From assembly GCF_001661265.1 (NCBI RefSeq), contig NW_017567012.1, positions 62,001 to 126,000 of the forward strand: 64,000 nt of DNA, in the 5' to 3' direction. Source of the stretch: Saitoella complicata NRRL Y-17804 (Eukaryota; Ascomycota; Saitoellomycetes; Saitoellales; Saitoellaceae). A program made the position numbers and the translations under genes. The stretch's first letter is position 1, and each line of letters begins with the position of its first letter. Shown here in pieces: positions 21,181 through 32,084 of the stretch. The notes beneath the pieces were generated by a model, which made no database searches, was not told the DNA's origin, and saw only the letters and a program-made list of their open reading frames with translations.

Positions 21181-21875
21181 CTAACAGTAACCCATTGTTT
21201 CTTCCACTGCTTCATCTCCTTGCGTGTTCATGTATGAGAGGTAACTGTTCCATGCTACACTTACGGTGTTGACGACGAGCAATCTGTGCTGGGTCGGGAC
21301 GATGGAGAAGTTCACGACCTGAACCATCGGCCAGACTTTCCAGTTGTTTTGTAATGCGGTGTAGCTACTCCCTATTAGCGTTGAATGAGGAGGACGACAT
21401 GAGGGGAACGCACTATGATGCTTCCAACTTCTCTTTGATCTCAGGGAAGCTCCTGCCTTCTAGCAGCGATTGCGAGACGAAGAAGTTTCCGATGGCAAAA
21501 GGAGCAAAGATAGTCTGATCCAGACCGACACGACAGATCGTGTTCAAGTATTTGTTCTTGGTCGTTACCACCCGATCCAGCACCTTGTACCTATCATCAC
21601 CCAGTATTAGCCATCGATGTCGTCCGCAGGGCATCGGTGAGTCGCGGCGGATCAATTGCAAGCACGGCATACCATGAGACAAATATAGGGGCAGCTATGA
21701 AACCGCCGAAGAAGCCCATACGACCGGTTCGTGACCAATCGTGAGCATGGACTTTTTCCACGGCGTGTTGTGCGACAGCGTCTCCGACCATGAAGAGGCC
21801 TGATGAGACGGTCATGTTTGTGAGGAAGGGCCTCATCGCGAGTTGGTGTTTGTAGAAGCGGAGGAGGCCGCACAT
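21181..21875 (-). CDS. SYM1: Sym1/Mpv17/PXMP2-family membrane protein
   Basis: Exons 21875-21673, 21590-21414 and 21364-21181 (introns 82 and 49 nt) give 187 aa. The family hallmarks are all present once spliced: RFYKHQLAMRPFLTNM at the N-terminus, a RTGRMGFFGGFIAAPIFVSWYKVLD segment (read as RMGFFGGF and SWYKVLD, with the WY pair split by intron 1), NWKVWPMVQVVNFSIVP, and WNSYLSYM near the end. Four short membrane spans. Sym1 acts in the mitochondrial inner membrane and related PXMP2 in peroxisomes; the channel function is not settled. Reading straight through intron 1 gives a false early end. Converges on UTP4. Confidence 0.88.
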
Positions 21876-22248
21876 GGTGTATGTTCTCTCTGGTACAGTG
21901 AAGCTGAAGCGATGGGTTTTATCAGATCCGCTCGCGCATGCAGGTAGCCACTCCCGCTGTCTCCGCTCCGTTCATCAGCTGGGAGGATGGGATGCGTGCT
22001 GTTTGGCAGAGCGTCTGTCTGTTTTGTTTTGGCTATTTATCAGTGTGTAGCAAGTTTCGTTTATAAATCGCACATGACAACAAAGGGGTTTCCTCACCTG
22101 GACGACCGCGTCTGGCATTCGGGCCTCCTCCTCCCAAAATCATCCGCGGTCCGTTACCGTGAACTCTAACCCGGCCCGGTCTCTACTTCGATCCCTCCCT
22201 ATTACTCCGTTCTCATCCTCTTAATCCTCCCTACCGACACCAGCAACC

Positions 22249-23493
22249 ATGAGCAGAGACAGACTCGCAGGAATGAGAGTGCGTGATATACCCCTTTCAC
22301 CCAACACCAGCATATACTGACGTTTTTTACCAGACGGGTGGGGCTCCCCAAGCCGCTCAATCGTATCCTAACCAAGCTGACTTTCGGACGGGTGCTTACC
22401 CGCCACAACAAGACAACTACGCTCCTATCCCTACAAACCCCTACGGTGACAACCAGGGCTACCCTGCGCAAGCTGGTGGGCACGGACAGGATGCTTACGC
22501 CGCGCAGCAGCCCCAGAACGGTGGTTACGAGATGCAGAACATGGAGGGCAACGGTGCAAACTCTATGGCCGACTTTTTCGCTGAGGTATTTGTGTATGCG
22601 TGATGTCGTCGTCACATAACTAACCTTTTGTTTTCTGTGTAGATTGATCAAATCAAGGGTGCGCTTCGCCAGATCGATGAGAATGTTACTCGTATCCAGG
22701 GTCTCCACCAGCGTTCGTTGAACGACATCACCGAAGACAAGGCCGAGTGGAACCACCGCCAGCTCGATGCCTTGATCGCCGACACCTCCACTATCACCAA
22801 CAACCTCAAGTTCCAGATCAAGAACCTCGAAGCAAAGAATGCTCGTCTCCCTGCCGGTAGCAGCGATGTCCACACCAGGAGCACTCAGACCGCCGCTGTC
22901 AAGAATAACTTCCTTAAGACTATCCAGAACTACCAGAAGGTCGAGCAGGAATTCCGTCAGAGATACAGGCAGAGAATGGAGAGGCAGTACCGTATCGTCA
23001 ACCCTGAGGCTTCTGATGTCGACGTCTCCCAGGCTCTTGACACTCAGCAGGGTGGACAGATCTTCTCTCAGGCGCTTCTCAACTCCAACCGCCAGGGTGA
23101 GGCTCGCTCTGCTCTTCGTGAAGTCCAGGCTCGTCACGAGGACATTCTCAGGATCGAGAAGACCATCGGTGAGTTGGCACAGCTCTTCAACGAGATGTCC
23201 ATCCTTGTCGAGCAGCAGGAAGCCCCCATCGCTCAGATCGAGGTCAACGCCGAGAACACTCAAAAGGATACCGAGTTGGGTTTGGAGCACACCGACAAGG
23301 CCGTCAAGAGCGCCAGGGCCGCCAGGAGAAAGAAGTGGTACTGCTTGTTGATCACCCTCCTCATCCTCGCTATCGTCGGGTTAGTCCTTGGTCTCGTCTT
23401 TGGTTTGCGGAAATAACGTGACTAAACAACACTTTTTTGCCGTGATACAGATTGATTCTCGGATTGTACTTTGGATTGAGGAATAAGGGATAG
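22249..23493 (+). CDS. Plasma-membrane syntaxin (Sso1/Sso2-type Qa-SNARE)
   Basis: Exons 22249-22278, 22334-22585 and 22643 onward. The N-terminus (about 10-90) is Gln/Tyr/Pro/Gly-rich. A syntaxin Habc bundle follows (DQIKGALRQIDENVTRIQGL onward). The SNARE motif is at about 215-275 with the zero-layer Gln in LAQLFNEMSILVEQQEA, then a basic RAARRKK and one C-terminal membrane span. Sso proteins pair with Sec9 and Snc to fuse secretory vesicles. Two 3' ends are possible. Reading straight on ends at 23416 with tail GLVLGLVFGLRK. Splicing 23380-23450 (GTTAGT, ACTAAAC, ACAG) ends at 23493 with GLILGLYFGLRNKG. Confidence 0.92.
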
Positions 23494-23755
23494 GCGGAGC
23501 GAAGAGTGATGGAGGGGTGTATGTATGGATTCGTGCAAATGGGCAATGGTCATATCTGGGAGGAGTGGGGGACGAAGTGAAAGGTCTTAATAAGTCATTC
23601 CAGACCTGGTGCTTTTCGGTTACTTTGGTTTTATTATTTTTATTTTTATTTTATTCCTTGAATGTTGTCTTTCGAGCATGTGTGGGGAACACGAACACCT
23701 CAAAGCTGCATTCACTGACATCACGCGTTGTAACGTTGACATAAACATCTGAGAA

Positions 23756-24937
23756 ATGTGGGAACTCAAGTCGACTGCCTTTGCCGCTCCGGTTAAGAAG
23801 ATCAGCAGTGAGCGCGATGTGGTGACGTTTCACGAGTCAATTGCGTATACTCGGATCATCGCCTTTATTCGCCTTCTAAGTGAAGCCCTGCCTGGGCGGC
23901 GGTTGACGGAGCCTGAACTGCAATCGCAAGCTAGTGAGCCAATATTGGGGTTGCTACAGGTCCTGGATATTTTGGACCGATATATCGCTGAATGCCCTCC
24001 GAAGCCTGGCCCAAGACGCTTCGGAAATGTCGCGTTTCGAACGTGGACGAAGCAATTGGAGGACAATGCGGACCTCTTGTTGAGAGAACACCTACCCGAA
24101 TCGGTACAGACAGCAATGCCAGAACTACTACCATATTTTACCGGCTCCTTCGGATCTGGTCAGAGACTGGATTACGGAACGGGGCATGAACTATCGTTTG
24201 CGGCGTTCTTGTGCGGGTTGTATCTCCTGGGCGTCCTAAGGCCCGGACAGGATGACGCGGCGCTTGTATTGCTAGTGTTCAACCGGTACTTTGGTGTTGT
24301 CCGCCGGTTGGTTCGGACGTATACGCTTGAGCCTGCGGGGTCACATGGTGTGTGGGGTCTCGATGACCACTCGTTCTTGCCATATATCTTTGGGTCGGCA
24401 CAACTGAAGGATACTGAGGGTGTGCCGCCGACAGCGTCCGTTACCGATCGGGCATTGGTGGAACGGTATAGAGGTGACAATCTCTATTTTGGAGCGATAG
24501 GGTTCATTAACGACGTGAAGAAGGGGCCGTTTCATGAGCATTCGAGTATGCTGTACGACATCTCCGGCGTGCAACTGTGGTCGAAGATCAATCAGGGCAT
24601 GTCAAAAATGTACGATGCAGAGGTGCTGTCGAAGTTCCCTGTCGTGCAACATTTCCCGTTCGGTCCCGTTCTGTTTCCATTTGAAACTTCTGCTGTGCGA
24701 AGAGAGCGACCTGAACAAACACGAGTAGCAACGGGACAGTCTGCTTCGACGGATAAAATGGTAGCGCTGGGGAGCGTCACGTCGGCCCCATGGGCAGCAT
24801 CTGCGAATAATAACTCAACTTCAATGCGACCAGGCGTCCCACCGGCAAGAATTGGGGGTTCGAGGCCGGTAGGACAACTACCGTCGAGTATGCCACCGCC
24901 TGATATGGATCCGACAAGAGCTCCTTGGGCCAAATGA
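23756..24937 (+). CDS. PP2A phosphatase activator (PTPA/Rrd family)
   Basis: Intronless, 393 aa. FAAPVKKISSERDVVTFHES is the N-terminal family segment, RRFGNVAFRTW is typical, and YGTGHELSFAAFL is the signature with the conserved GTGHE. WGLDDHSFLPYIFGSAQL and HSSMLYDISGVQLWSKINQG close the catalytic fold. Fungal Rrd1/Rrd2 are peptidyl-prolyl isomerases that bind and activate PP2A-type phosphatases, and Rrd1 acts downstream of TOR. The last 60 residues are Pro/Ser-rich and variable. I cannot separate Rrd1 from Rrd2 by eye. Confidence 0.92.
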   Translation: MWELKSTAFAAPVKKISSERDVVTFHESIAYTRIIAFIRLLSEALPGRRLTEPELQSQASEPILGLLQVLDILDRYIAECPPKPGPRRFGNVAFRTWTKQLEDNADLLLREHLPESVQTAMPELLPYFTGSFGSGQRLDYGTGHELSFAAFLCGLYLLGVLRPGQDDAALVLLVFNRYFGVVRRLVRTYTLEPAGSHGVWGLDDHSFLPYIFGSAQLKDTEGVPPTASVTDRALVERYRGDNLYFGAIGFINDVKKGPFHEHSSMLYDISGVQLWSKINQGMSKMYDAEVLSKFPVVQHFPFGPVLFPFETSAVRRERPEQTRVATGQSASTDKMVALGSVTSAPWAASANNNSTSMRPGVPPARIGGSRPVGQLPSSMPPPDMDPTRAPWAK

Positions 24938-25080
24938 TAATGAATAGCATAGGTACATTATCTAATAATAAGATATTTCACTCATTATCGCGTCCCTCAA
25001 ACGATTTTGTCTAAAGTGCTCATTAACTCCTTATCCGGCCGGGTTCAAACTACATATGTATAGCTACCACGATGATGATC

Positions 25081-27930
25081 CTATGAAATCACACAATCCG
25101 CGTCCTTGTTTTTTCCACGAACCTTCTCGTTCGTGCTGTTACGACGGGCTCTAGGTAGGGCCGCTGACTTTGAGTTCAGTTCCGCCAACCGAGCAACCGC
25201 CCTCTTCTGGCCTTGAGCAGCTGCCCGACGGTACCATTTCTTGGCTTCCTCAATGTCCTGGGGCACACCAATTCCTGTCTCCGTGTAATACCCGACGGCA
25301 AATTCCGCCTTGGCAGACCCCTTTTCGGCAGCCTTTCTGGCCCACAAGTAGGCTTCCGTGTCACTTTGTCCAAGAATGCCCTCGGCACCAGTGAGATACC
25401 AACCTGACAAAGCCAATTCACTCTCCGGCTCTGCCTTCTCAGCAGCCCTGGCATACCATGCGATACTTCGTCTAGGGTCAACCGGACACTTCAATGAACC
25501 GTACTCGTAGGCACATCCAAGCCTGAATTGACTAGGAGGGTATCCTAATTGCGCGGCCTTCGTGAACAAATCCCTAGCGTATGCCTCGTCGCGGATGATA
25601 GCTCCCGTCGGGTCAGGATCAGTCGATTCGTAAAGCAAACCAAGCTCGTGAAGCGCGTGCGGGTTTTCAACGTCCGCTTGATCAGCAGCACGCTTCAACC
25701 AACCAATAGCCTCACGCGGAGAACGCGTTTGACCGAGAAGACCCTTGAGCATAATCATTCCGAGCTTGTACATTGCCGCTGTATCGCTCAACAGAGCAGC
25801 CTTTTTGTAAAACTGCATTGCTTTTGCCGCGTCCTTCTTGGTTCCGGCACCTACCTCGCAGCACACAGCTGTACGGTAGCAAGATTCGGGATGCTGCAGT
25901 TTGGAAGCAGAATGGTACAGATTGAAGGCGCGCTCATGATCGATGGCAAGTCCCAAAGCACCGTTACCAAAGGCATTTGCCAAGAAGAACATGGCGGGAG
26001 GGTACGGCCTGGAGGATACTGCCAGTTTCTTGATGATTTGGTACGCTTCAGTGATGTACTTCTCCTTGTTTGCTCGGGTGGTCTTGGGATCAGCCTTGCC
26101 ACCTTCGTCCGCCAGAACCGTAGCGGCCTCAATCAGACGTTTTGCCAAAGTGAGCTGCAACCTGGGCTCCGCGCCCTTCGTCTTCGCTTGCGTCGTTAGC
26201 TGAGCAAGTTCTTCGTGTGTAATGATACCATTCACGGGTTGGAAAACGGGAGCAGCGGGACTCCTTGATGACTGCGAAAGAGGAGACTCAGGTTGGGGGA
26301 ATCTCTGGTTCGGCGAGTTAGAATATGTGCGAATAGGTGGTGGAGGCTGACGCTGGCTGCCCGTGGAGCTTGCCGTGTTCGCCCTTTGCGCCCCTAAACT
26401 TGGAGATATATGCCGTGGTGGTTGACCCTCCGTCCCCTGCTGATAAGGTGACATTCGGTTTTGCCCAGGAAGTCCGGCGGAGTAATCCTGTCCATACTGG
26501 TCGTTTGGCATTTGCTGCTGCGAGTACTGTTGCTGTGCGTAGTCCTGTGCATCGTAATATTGTTGCGGATATCCATGCGCATACGCACGCCCGGTTTCAT
26601 CTGCACGTCCGGATTCCTGTGTATAATAGTCTTCGTTCGGTCGAGCAAGGGGGGCATTCTCGTGCTGCGCATATGCTCCGTCATGATAACCTTGCTGCGC
26701 GTCTGCACCGGCATGTCTGGCGTCATTGTAGACCGACTGTTCTGGTGCCTGTTGCCGTTGCTGCTGTAAATGTGCTGGAATCTGCGGTACATCGGGAACA
26801 CCCTGCTCGTGCATATTTTGCTCGTTCATACGCGTTTCGCCCTCGTAGGATGAGTAGTCAAAGCCGCCGTAAGGAGCATATGATTGTCTAGGATCGCCGT
26901 TAGGACCAAACCAACTTGGTCGCCCACTGTATGTAGTAGCAGAATCCTTGTTAGCACGACCAGCCTTGTTGTTGACCTGCTCGGGATCCGGCCCTGTGTG
27001 CGCCCTTTCAGCTTCTCTGGGTCGGCCGGCCTCCGATGTCTGTGCAGCAACGTAATGAGAGTTCTCCTGGGCCTCTCTCGGTCGTGAGCGAGCACGTTCA
27101 ACTGGTCCACCAGCCTGAGCGTGCGGCATCTCTTCATGCGCAGGCAGCGGCGGGTTAGTGGATTGACCTCCTTGAGGAGTATTTATGCGGAATGGCGCGG
27201 AGAAGTTGCGAGCTTGTTCCCTCTGAGGGCTTGGGCCTCTTGAACGGGGTTGCGGTGGCGGGAATTTCTGTGGCGGTTGAAATAAGATGGGTCTCGGCTC
27301 ATTAGCCATTGACTTGCTCCTGCTCCTGCCTCCTCCTTCTGAGACGTTCATTGCCTTCATTTCGCCAGTAACCTCTTCCAATGGAGGGGATGGCTTCTTA
27401 GGTGGACCTCCTAGACGTGGAAAAGGAGAGTCCCAGCTGATGGCAGCATCCTGTTCATCAGTCTTGTGCTGAATCAGGCGCTCCCGCGGCCGCATTGCAC
27501 GAGGATCAGGCTGTCTTGATGGCCTCTGTTGTGGAGCAGACTCCGGGTGTCGCGCATATCTCTCTGTTTGAGCAAATCTTGGATCATCCTGCCCTGACAT
27601 GGGTTGTTGCCCCGGCCGAGGCTGCATATACTGCTGTTGTTGCGACGATGGCTGCGGTGCATGCTGCTGCCGAGGTGCATACATCTGTTGATATCCTTGT
27701 TGAGCTTGAGCATGATACCGCGGGTCCTCATAGGTTTGCAATTGAGGCTGTTGTTGCTGGTAGTATTGTTGTTCTTGTCGGGCAGAGGGAGCCTGGACAT
27801 GATGCTGCTGTTGGTATTGCTGTTGCTGCTGGTAGGGCCCCGGCTGATCATGACGGCCAGACGGAGCACGCCCTTGCTGGGCATATTGCTGCTGCTGCGG
27901 GTATTGCGGATGCCGTTGACCGTTATACAT
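25081..27930 (-). CDS. SKT5: Skt5/Chs4-type activator of chitin synthase, Sel1 repeats and CAAX box
   Basis: Intronless, 949 aa. The first 540 residues are disordered and rich in Gln, Tyr, Pro and Ser with several poly-Gln runs. From about 590 to 900 there are about seven Sel1 repeats (AFNLYHSASKLQHPESCYRT, AMQFYKKAALLSDTAAMYKL, SIAWYARAAEKAEPESELAL). The chain ends KDADCVIS: a CAAX box like that of budding-yeast Chs4, which is prenylated. Chs4/Skt5 recruits and activates chitin synthase III at the bud neck or septum. The Gln repeats are encoded mainly by CAG/CAA and may vary in length between strains. Confidence 0.9.
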   Translation of the reverse strand: MYNGQRHPQYPQQQQYAQQGRAPSGRHDQPGPYQQQQQYQQQHHVQAPSARQEQQYYQQQQPQLQTYEDPRYHAQAQQGYQQMYAPRQQHAPQPSSQQQQYMQPRPGQQPMSGQDDPRFAQTERYARHPESAPQQRPSRQPDPRAMRPRERLIQHKTDEQDAAISWDSPFPRLGGPPKKPSPPLEEVTGEMKAMNVSEGGGRSRSKSMANEPRPILFQPPQKFPPPQPRSRGPSPQREQARNFSAPFRINTPQGGQSTNPPLPAHEEMPHAQAGGPVERARSRPREAQENSHYVAAQTSEAGRPREAERAHTGPDPEQVNNKAGRANKDSATTYSGRPSWFGPNGDPRQSYAPYGGFDYSSYEGETRMNEQNMHEQGVPDVPQIPAHLQQQRQQAPEQSVYNDARHAGADAQQGYHDGAYAQHENAPLARPNEDYYTQESGRADETGRAYAHGYPQQYYDAQDYAQQQYSQQQMPNDQYGQDYSAGLPGQNRMSPYQQGTEGQPPRHISPSLGAQRANTASSTGSQRQPPPPIRTYSNSPNQRFPQPESPLSQSSRSPAAPVFQPVNGIITHEELAQLTTQAKTKGAEPRLQLTLAKRLIEAATVLADEGGKADPKTTRANKEKYITEAYQIIKKLAVSSRPYPPAMFFLANAFGNGALGLAIDHERAFNLYHSASKLQHPESCYRTAVCCEVGAGTKKDAAKAMQFYKKAALLSDTAAMYKLGMIMLKGLLGQTRSPREAIGWLKRAADQADVENPHALHELGLLYESTDPDPTGAIIRDEAYARDLFTKAAQLGYPPSQFRLGCAYEYGSLKCPVDPRRSIAWYARAAEKAEPESELALSGWYLTGAEGILGQSDTEAYLWARKAAEKGSAKAEFAVGYYTETGIGVPQDIEEAKKWYRRAAAQGQKRAVARLAELNSKSAALPRARRNSTNEKVRGKNKDADCVIS

Positions 27931-28161
27931 GGCTGTTCATTCGCTTCAGGTTCGATACCTCTCAGCAATCTCGGCTTAACGTGCTCGGTTTTATGTACCA
28001 GGTATTTGGTGTTTGCAGGAGTCGCGCCTGCTGCAAGCCAATGCGGAACAAGTCCTCCCATCCGCTGCCATGCTTTTCACCTCAGAGAACATGGTAGCCG
28101 ATATATGCCCGGGGATGTAATTATGTATCAATACTAGCTGTGCCCATGTCTACCAACGATT

Positions 28162-29161
28162 CTAATCAATTCCGATGTCGTCCGCCACTTCCTTGACCGT
28201 CTCGGTAGCCTTGGCCAGTGCTCCCTCCTCCTTCACCTCGTCCGGTCCTACGTTCTGTCCATCATCGTCGACAAGCTCCAAGAGAACAACGAAGAAGATC
28301 GTCTGATCATCTCGTGTTCGACACACATACCGCATCGGCTGACCATCCCAGTACTGCAAGATACTGATGTTCAGGTTGACATAAGGCAAGTGTGCGCTGA
28401 TCGTATTGAAATCAACGAAAGGGTTGCTAAAGTCCCCTTGGATGGTCAGGTCTTCGGGAACTTGTGTCTTCTTTCTGTTCGCCTGGTTTGCGAACCACTT
28501 TCGACGAGCTGCAGCGTCTTGCTGTCCTCCGGTCAGGGCCGATGCATCTTCGGTGATACGATGCAACCCAACACCGGTCTCCTCGTGGGAAGAGGTATTG
28601 ATAATGTTCATCGACGATAATAGGGGAGAAAGCGCCCAAGGTTTGTCCCCATACAAATCTGCTTCCAAAGTGCTGTCACGTGTGTGTTAGCCTTTTATGA
28701 CTGCAATTGAGCATATAGCGATAAATAGAGACTCACGGATCAATCCACCTCAAAGCTTTTAGTCCTAAGGTCGTACCAGTGGGCAGACTATCCTTGACAG
28801 GATGATCAAAGTCATTCTGCATTAGTGTTAGCTATGGGTCGGCCGTATGTGACTCATGTCATTGCAGTAGACTCACCCCGAACACTATATCATCAGCGGT
28901 CCAGTCACCCTTGAACCTGCCTTTGAACTGCAGAGAGAATGTGTCCTGCGTGCCCGTGAAGTAGTCGGTTGTTCCTTTTGGCTGCTTCCCTTTGGGAGCT
29001 ACTCCTGTAAAGTCTCTGATCCTGATCACCAGTTCGCCTTCGAAATGAGGGCCTGAGATCTTCGTAGGATGGTCGTCGTTGTTGACGGAGACGAGGGTAA
29101 GCTTCGAGCGATCCTTGGAGGGACCAGCAGACACCTTCAACTTCAACTTTGAACTGTCCAT
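28162..29161 (-). CDS. UPF0590 / DUF1769 family protein
   Basis: Exons 29161-28877, 28816-28737 and 28672-28162 (introns 60 and 64 nt, both GTGAGT donors with GCTAAC near the end) give 291 aa. KLKLKVSAGPSKDRSKLTLV, then GPHFEGELVIRIRDF, DYFTGTQDTFSLQFKGRFKG, and GLKALRWIDPTLEADLYGDK (across intron 2) follow the layout of the fungal DUF1769 proteins, for example a fission-yeast UPF0590 member. The late YWDGQPMRYVCRTRD segment is also typical. Thought of as cytoplasmic; function unknown. The C-terminal 30 residues are acidic. Confidence 0.8.
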
Positions 29162-29545
29162 GTCTTTGATTCTAAAGCTGTTCTGAATCGGTTTGTCTAT
29201 GCGTTTGGCAGTTCTTGGGTGTTGTTGAATGCGCCTTTGGGAATCTGCTCATGACGTCAATATCGATAACCTCCAAACCTTAAGGCAGCACCAACATCAA
29301 CACCACAATGGCAGTTGCAATGGAAACAGATATCGATGAGTGAAGATGGAACGTTTATTGCATTGCAATTACGTCCAGTACAGTTAACCTGCCTTATATC
29401 GTATATACCTGTATAAAGCGAGGATGAGAAAGAAAAGAAACCTCGCGCCAATCCATAATGCCGTATGATATCCCAAGAATACCAGGTATGTATCCTGATT
29501 TTTACACTTCGTCTAGAACACCTTCAAATCAAACATGCTCCCTAC
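29162..29545. other. Intergenic region, UPF0590 upstream / MEF1 downstream
   Basis: 384 nt between the UPF0590 start and the MEF1 stop, both minus strand. AT-rich near 29,390-29,480. No gene seen. Confidence 0.45.
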
Positions 29546-31807
29546 TTATTTGTCACCAGACTTCTGCTTCTTCATGAACTCAGCAACCAGCTCCTTTTGA
29601 GTACCCGCATCAACAGGAGAGTGCTTCAAGTACTCCATCGTAAACTCACCCTTACCTTGGGTGTTGGCACGGATTTCGCTAGAGTAACCGAACATGTTGT
29701 TAAGGGAAACCTCGGCCTGAATGGTGAACTCGTCGGTTCCAATATCCTGGTCGATAATGGTGGCCTTGCGCTTGTTCAAAGTAGAAACAACGGCACCCTG
29801 GTGCTCAACGGGGGCAGTAACGTGGACGTTCATGACCGGCTCCAAAACGACGGCCTTGCACTTCCCAAAAGCCTCCTTGAAAGCGTTGACGGCAGCAAGA
29901 CGGAAAGCCAATTCGGAAGAATCAACGGCGTGGAAAGCACCATCCTCAATAACCATACGCACACCATTGATGGGGTGACCAATAAGGAAACCACGCGTAA
30001 GGCCGTCGCGGAAACCCTTCTCAATAGCAGGGATGTAGCCGGTAGGGATGTTTCCACCAGTAACACGGTTAATGAACGAAGTGTCTTCCGCGGCAGCGCA
30101 CTCTTCCGCAGTCATGGGCTCAATGTAACCCTCAATCTTAGCGTACTGACCAGCACCACCAGACTGCTTCTTGTGAACGTAGCTGAACTTAGCAGGCTCC
30201 GTGATAGTCTCACGGAAAGCAACCCGAGGCTTACCGGTAGTACAGTCGACCTGGTACTCACGGCGCATACGCTCGACGTAAACTTCCAAGTGAAGTTCAC
30301 CCATACCGGAAATGATGGTCTCCTTACTCTCATCATCGATATGGACGCGGAAGGTGGGGTCTTCCCTCTGGAAACGGTTCAAAGCCTTCGAGAAGTTAGG
30401 CGTCTCCTTACCCTTGGGCTTCAGGGAGAGAGAGATAACAGGTTCCGGAACGAACATAGACGTCATGGTGTACTGAAGCTGACCGTCGGTGAAAGTGTCA
30501 CCAGAAGAACAGTCAACACCGAACATAGCGCAAATCTCACCGGCACCAATCTCGTCAACATCCTCCATTTCGTTGGAGTGCATACGGACGAGACGAGGAA
30601 CCTTGATCTTCTTGCCACCCTTGACATTCTGGATAAAGCCAGCCTTGCGAAGAGTACCCTGGTAAACACGAATGTAGGTCAACTGACCAAATCTAGTCTC
30701 TTCAAGCTTGAAGGCGAGACCAACGAAAGGCGCGTTATTGTCGGGGATCATCTTGACAGGCTCTTCATTCTTCTTGCGGTCAAGAGCAATGTTCTCAACC
30801 TCAGAGGGATGCGGCAAGTAATCACAGACAGCGTCGAGAACATTTTGAACACCAGTGTCGGCAAGAGCAGAACCCATAAGCACGGGAGTGAATTTGCGCT
30901 CCATAGTGGCACGACGGATAGCATCCTGAATCTCCTTCTCGGAAGGAGTCTCCTCGTTAAGGAAAATCTCGGCGATTGTGTCGTCACAGTCGGCCAGGGT
31001 TTCGATAAGAACAGCGCGCTTCTCCTCGCAGAGAGCCTTGAGATCCTCGGGAATTTCATCCTTGACAACAATGGTCTCACCACGAGCACCCTCGTTGTAC
31101 ACAGACTTCATGCGGACAAGATCGACGACACCCTTGAAGTTATCTTCAGCACCAATAGGAACATGAATGGAAGCAGCGGACATCTTGAGCTTTTGGCTGA
31201 TCTGGTTCACAACACGCCATGGGTTTGCCCCAACACGATCCATTTTGTTGATGAAAGAGATACGGGGAACGTTGTAACGACGCATTTGACGATCGACGGT
31301 AATAGTTTGAGACTGAACGCCAGAAACGGCGCAGAGAACGAGAACGGCTCCGTCGAGAACACGCAAGGCGCGCTCGACTTCGATAGTGAAATCAATGTGA
31401 CCAGGGGTATCAATGATGTTGACGTGGTAATCCTGGTCCTTCTCATCGGGGTTCCTTGCCTTGCGAATCCAGCTAGCGAATGTAGCAGCAGATTGAATAG
31501 TAATACCCTTTTCACGTTCGAGATCCATCGAATCCATCTTGGCTCCGACATTATCACGACCACGGACTTCGTGAATTTCCTTGATACGACCAGTGTAGTA
31601 GAGAACACGCTCCGTGAAAGTAGTCTTTCCAGAGTCAATGTGAGCGGAGATACCGATGTTCCTCAACGGAGTCGGCTCTTTAGCAGCTGCTGCTGCCGGA
31701 GCAGAAGTGCGGAAGAGACGAGCAGCGCGAGGAGTGACGATAGGGGTGACCTTAAGCCAGGCAGAAGATCGCCCCACAACGGCACCGAACAGCCCCGTGG
31801 AGCTCAT
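29546..31807 (-). CDS. MEF1: Mitochondrial elongation factor G1 (Mef1)
   Basis: Intronless, 753 aa from the ATG at 31807; an in-frame ATG at 31900 adds 31 residues. I prefer 31807 because [20 protein letters not shown] followed by [12 protein letters not shown] is a basic, amphipathic mitochondrial presequence. GTPase motifs are complete: AHIDSGKTT (G1), [11 protein letters not shown] (G3) and FINKMDR (G4). Domains II-V of EF-G follow, including [19 protein letters not shown] and the [18 protein letters not shown] region. It drives translocation on mitochondrial ribosomes. Codon use leaves a 785-codon open frame on the opposite strand, which I treat as an artefact. Confidence 0.95.
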   Translation of the reverse strand: MSSTGLFGAVVGRSSAWLKVTPIVTPRAARLFRTSAPAAAAAKEPTPLRNIGISAHIDSGKTTFTERVLYYTGRIKEIHEVRGRDNVGAKMDSMDLEREKGITIQSAATFASWIRKARNPDEKDQDYHVNIIDTPGHIDFTIEVERALRVLDGAVLVLCAVSGVQSQTITVDRQMRRYNVPRISFINKMDRVGANPWRVVNQISQKLKMSAASIHVPIGAEDNFKGVVDLVRMKSVYNEGARGETIVVKDEIPEDLKALCEEKRAVLIETLADCDDTIAEIFLNEETPSEKEIQDAIRRATMERKFTPVLMGSALADTGVQNVLDAVCDYLPHPSEVENIALDRKKNEEPVKMIPDNNAPFVGLAFKLEETRFGQLTYIRVYQGTLRKAGFIQNVKGGKKIKVPRLVRMHSNEMEDVDEIGAGEICAMFGVDCSSGDTFTDGQLQYTMTSMFVPEPVISLSLKPKGKETPNFSKALNRFQREDPTFRVHIDDESKETIISGMGELHLEVYVERMRREYQVDCTTGKPRVAFRETITEPAKFSYVHKKQSGGAGQYAKIEGYIEPMTAEECAAAEDTSFINRVTGGNIPTGYIPAIEKGFRDGLTRGFLIGHPINGVRMVIEDGAFHAVDSSELAFRLAAVNAFKEAFGKCKAVVLEPVMNVHVTAPVEHQGAVVSTLNKRKATIIDQDIGTDEFTIQAEVSLNNMFGYSSEIRANTQGKGEFTMEYLKHSPVDAGTQKELVAEFMKKQKSGDK

Positions 31808-32084
31808 GTTGTAAACGAGTGATCGATGCCGGAGCACTTCGAGAGGCGGTTCGTACGTGCGAGTATAATGTTGCCGCTTGACTTTTTTGGACAGCGGCAC
31901 CCCAGATTAAGGTGCATGCTCGGACGAGTGGTATACATAGACAAAGTGGCATACTTGAATTGAAGTAAGTAATAAGATTGATCATTCTTCTGTTACTATA
32001 GATGTCGCTTCGCCTTGGCTGATGCGTGTTCTCACGGCATGTCTTGTTAACGTTTGTACAGTATGATATGTATTGACTGGCCCG

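Noticed and set aside
29465-31822. 785-codon open frame antisense to MEF1
   Set aside because: It mirrors the MEF1 codons, has no recognisable domain and starts and stops near the sense gene ends; strong codon bias explains missing stops. Long antisense frames over UTP4, the syntaxin and the Rds1-like gene are dismissed for the same reason.
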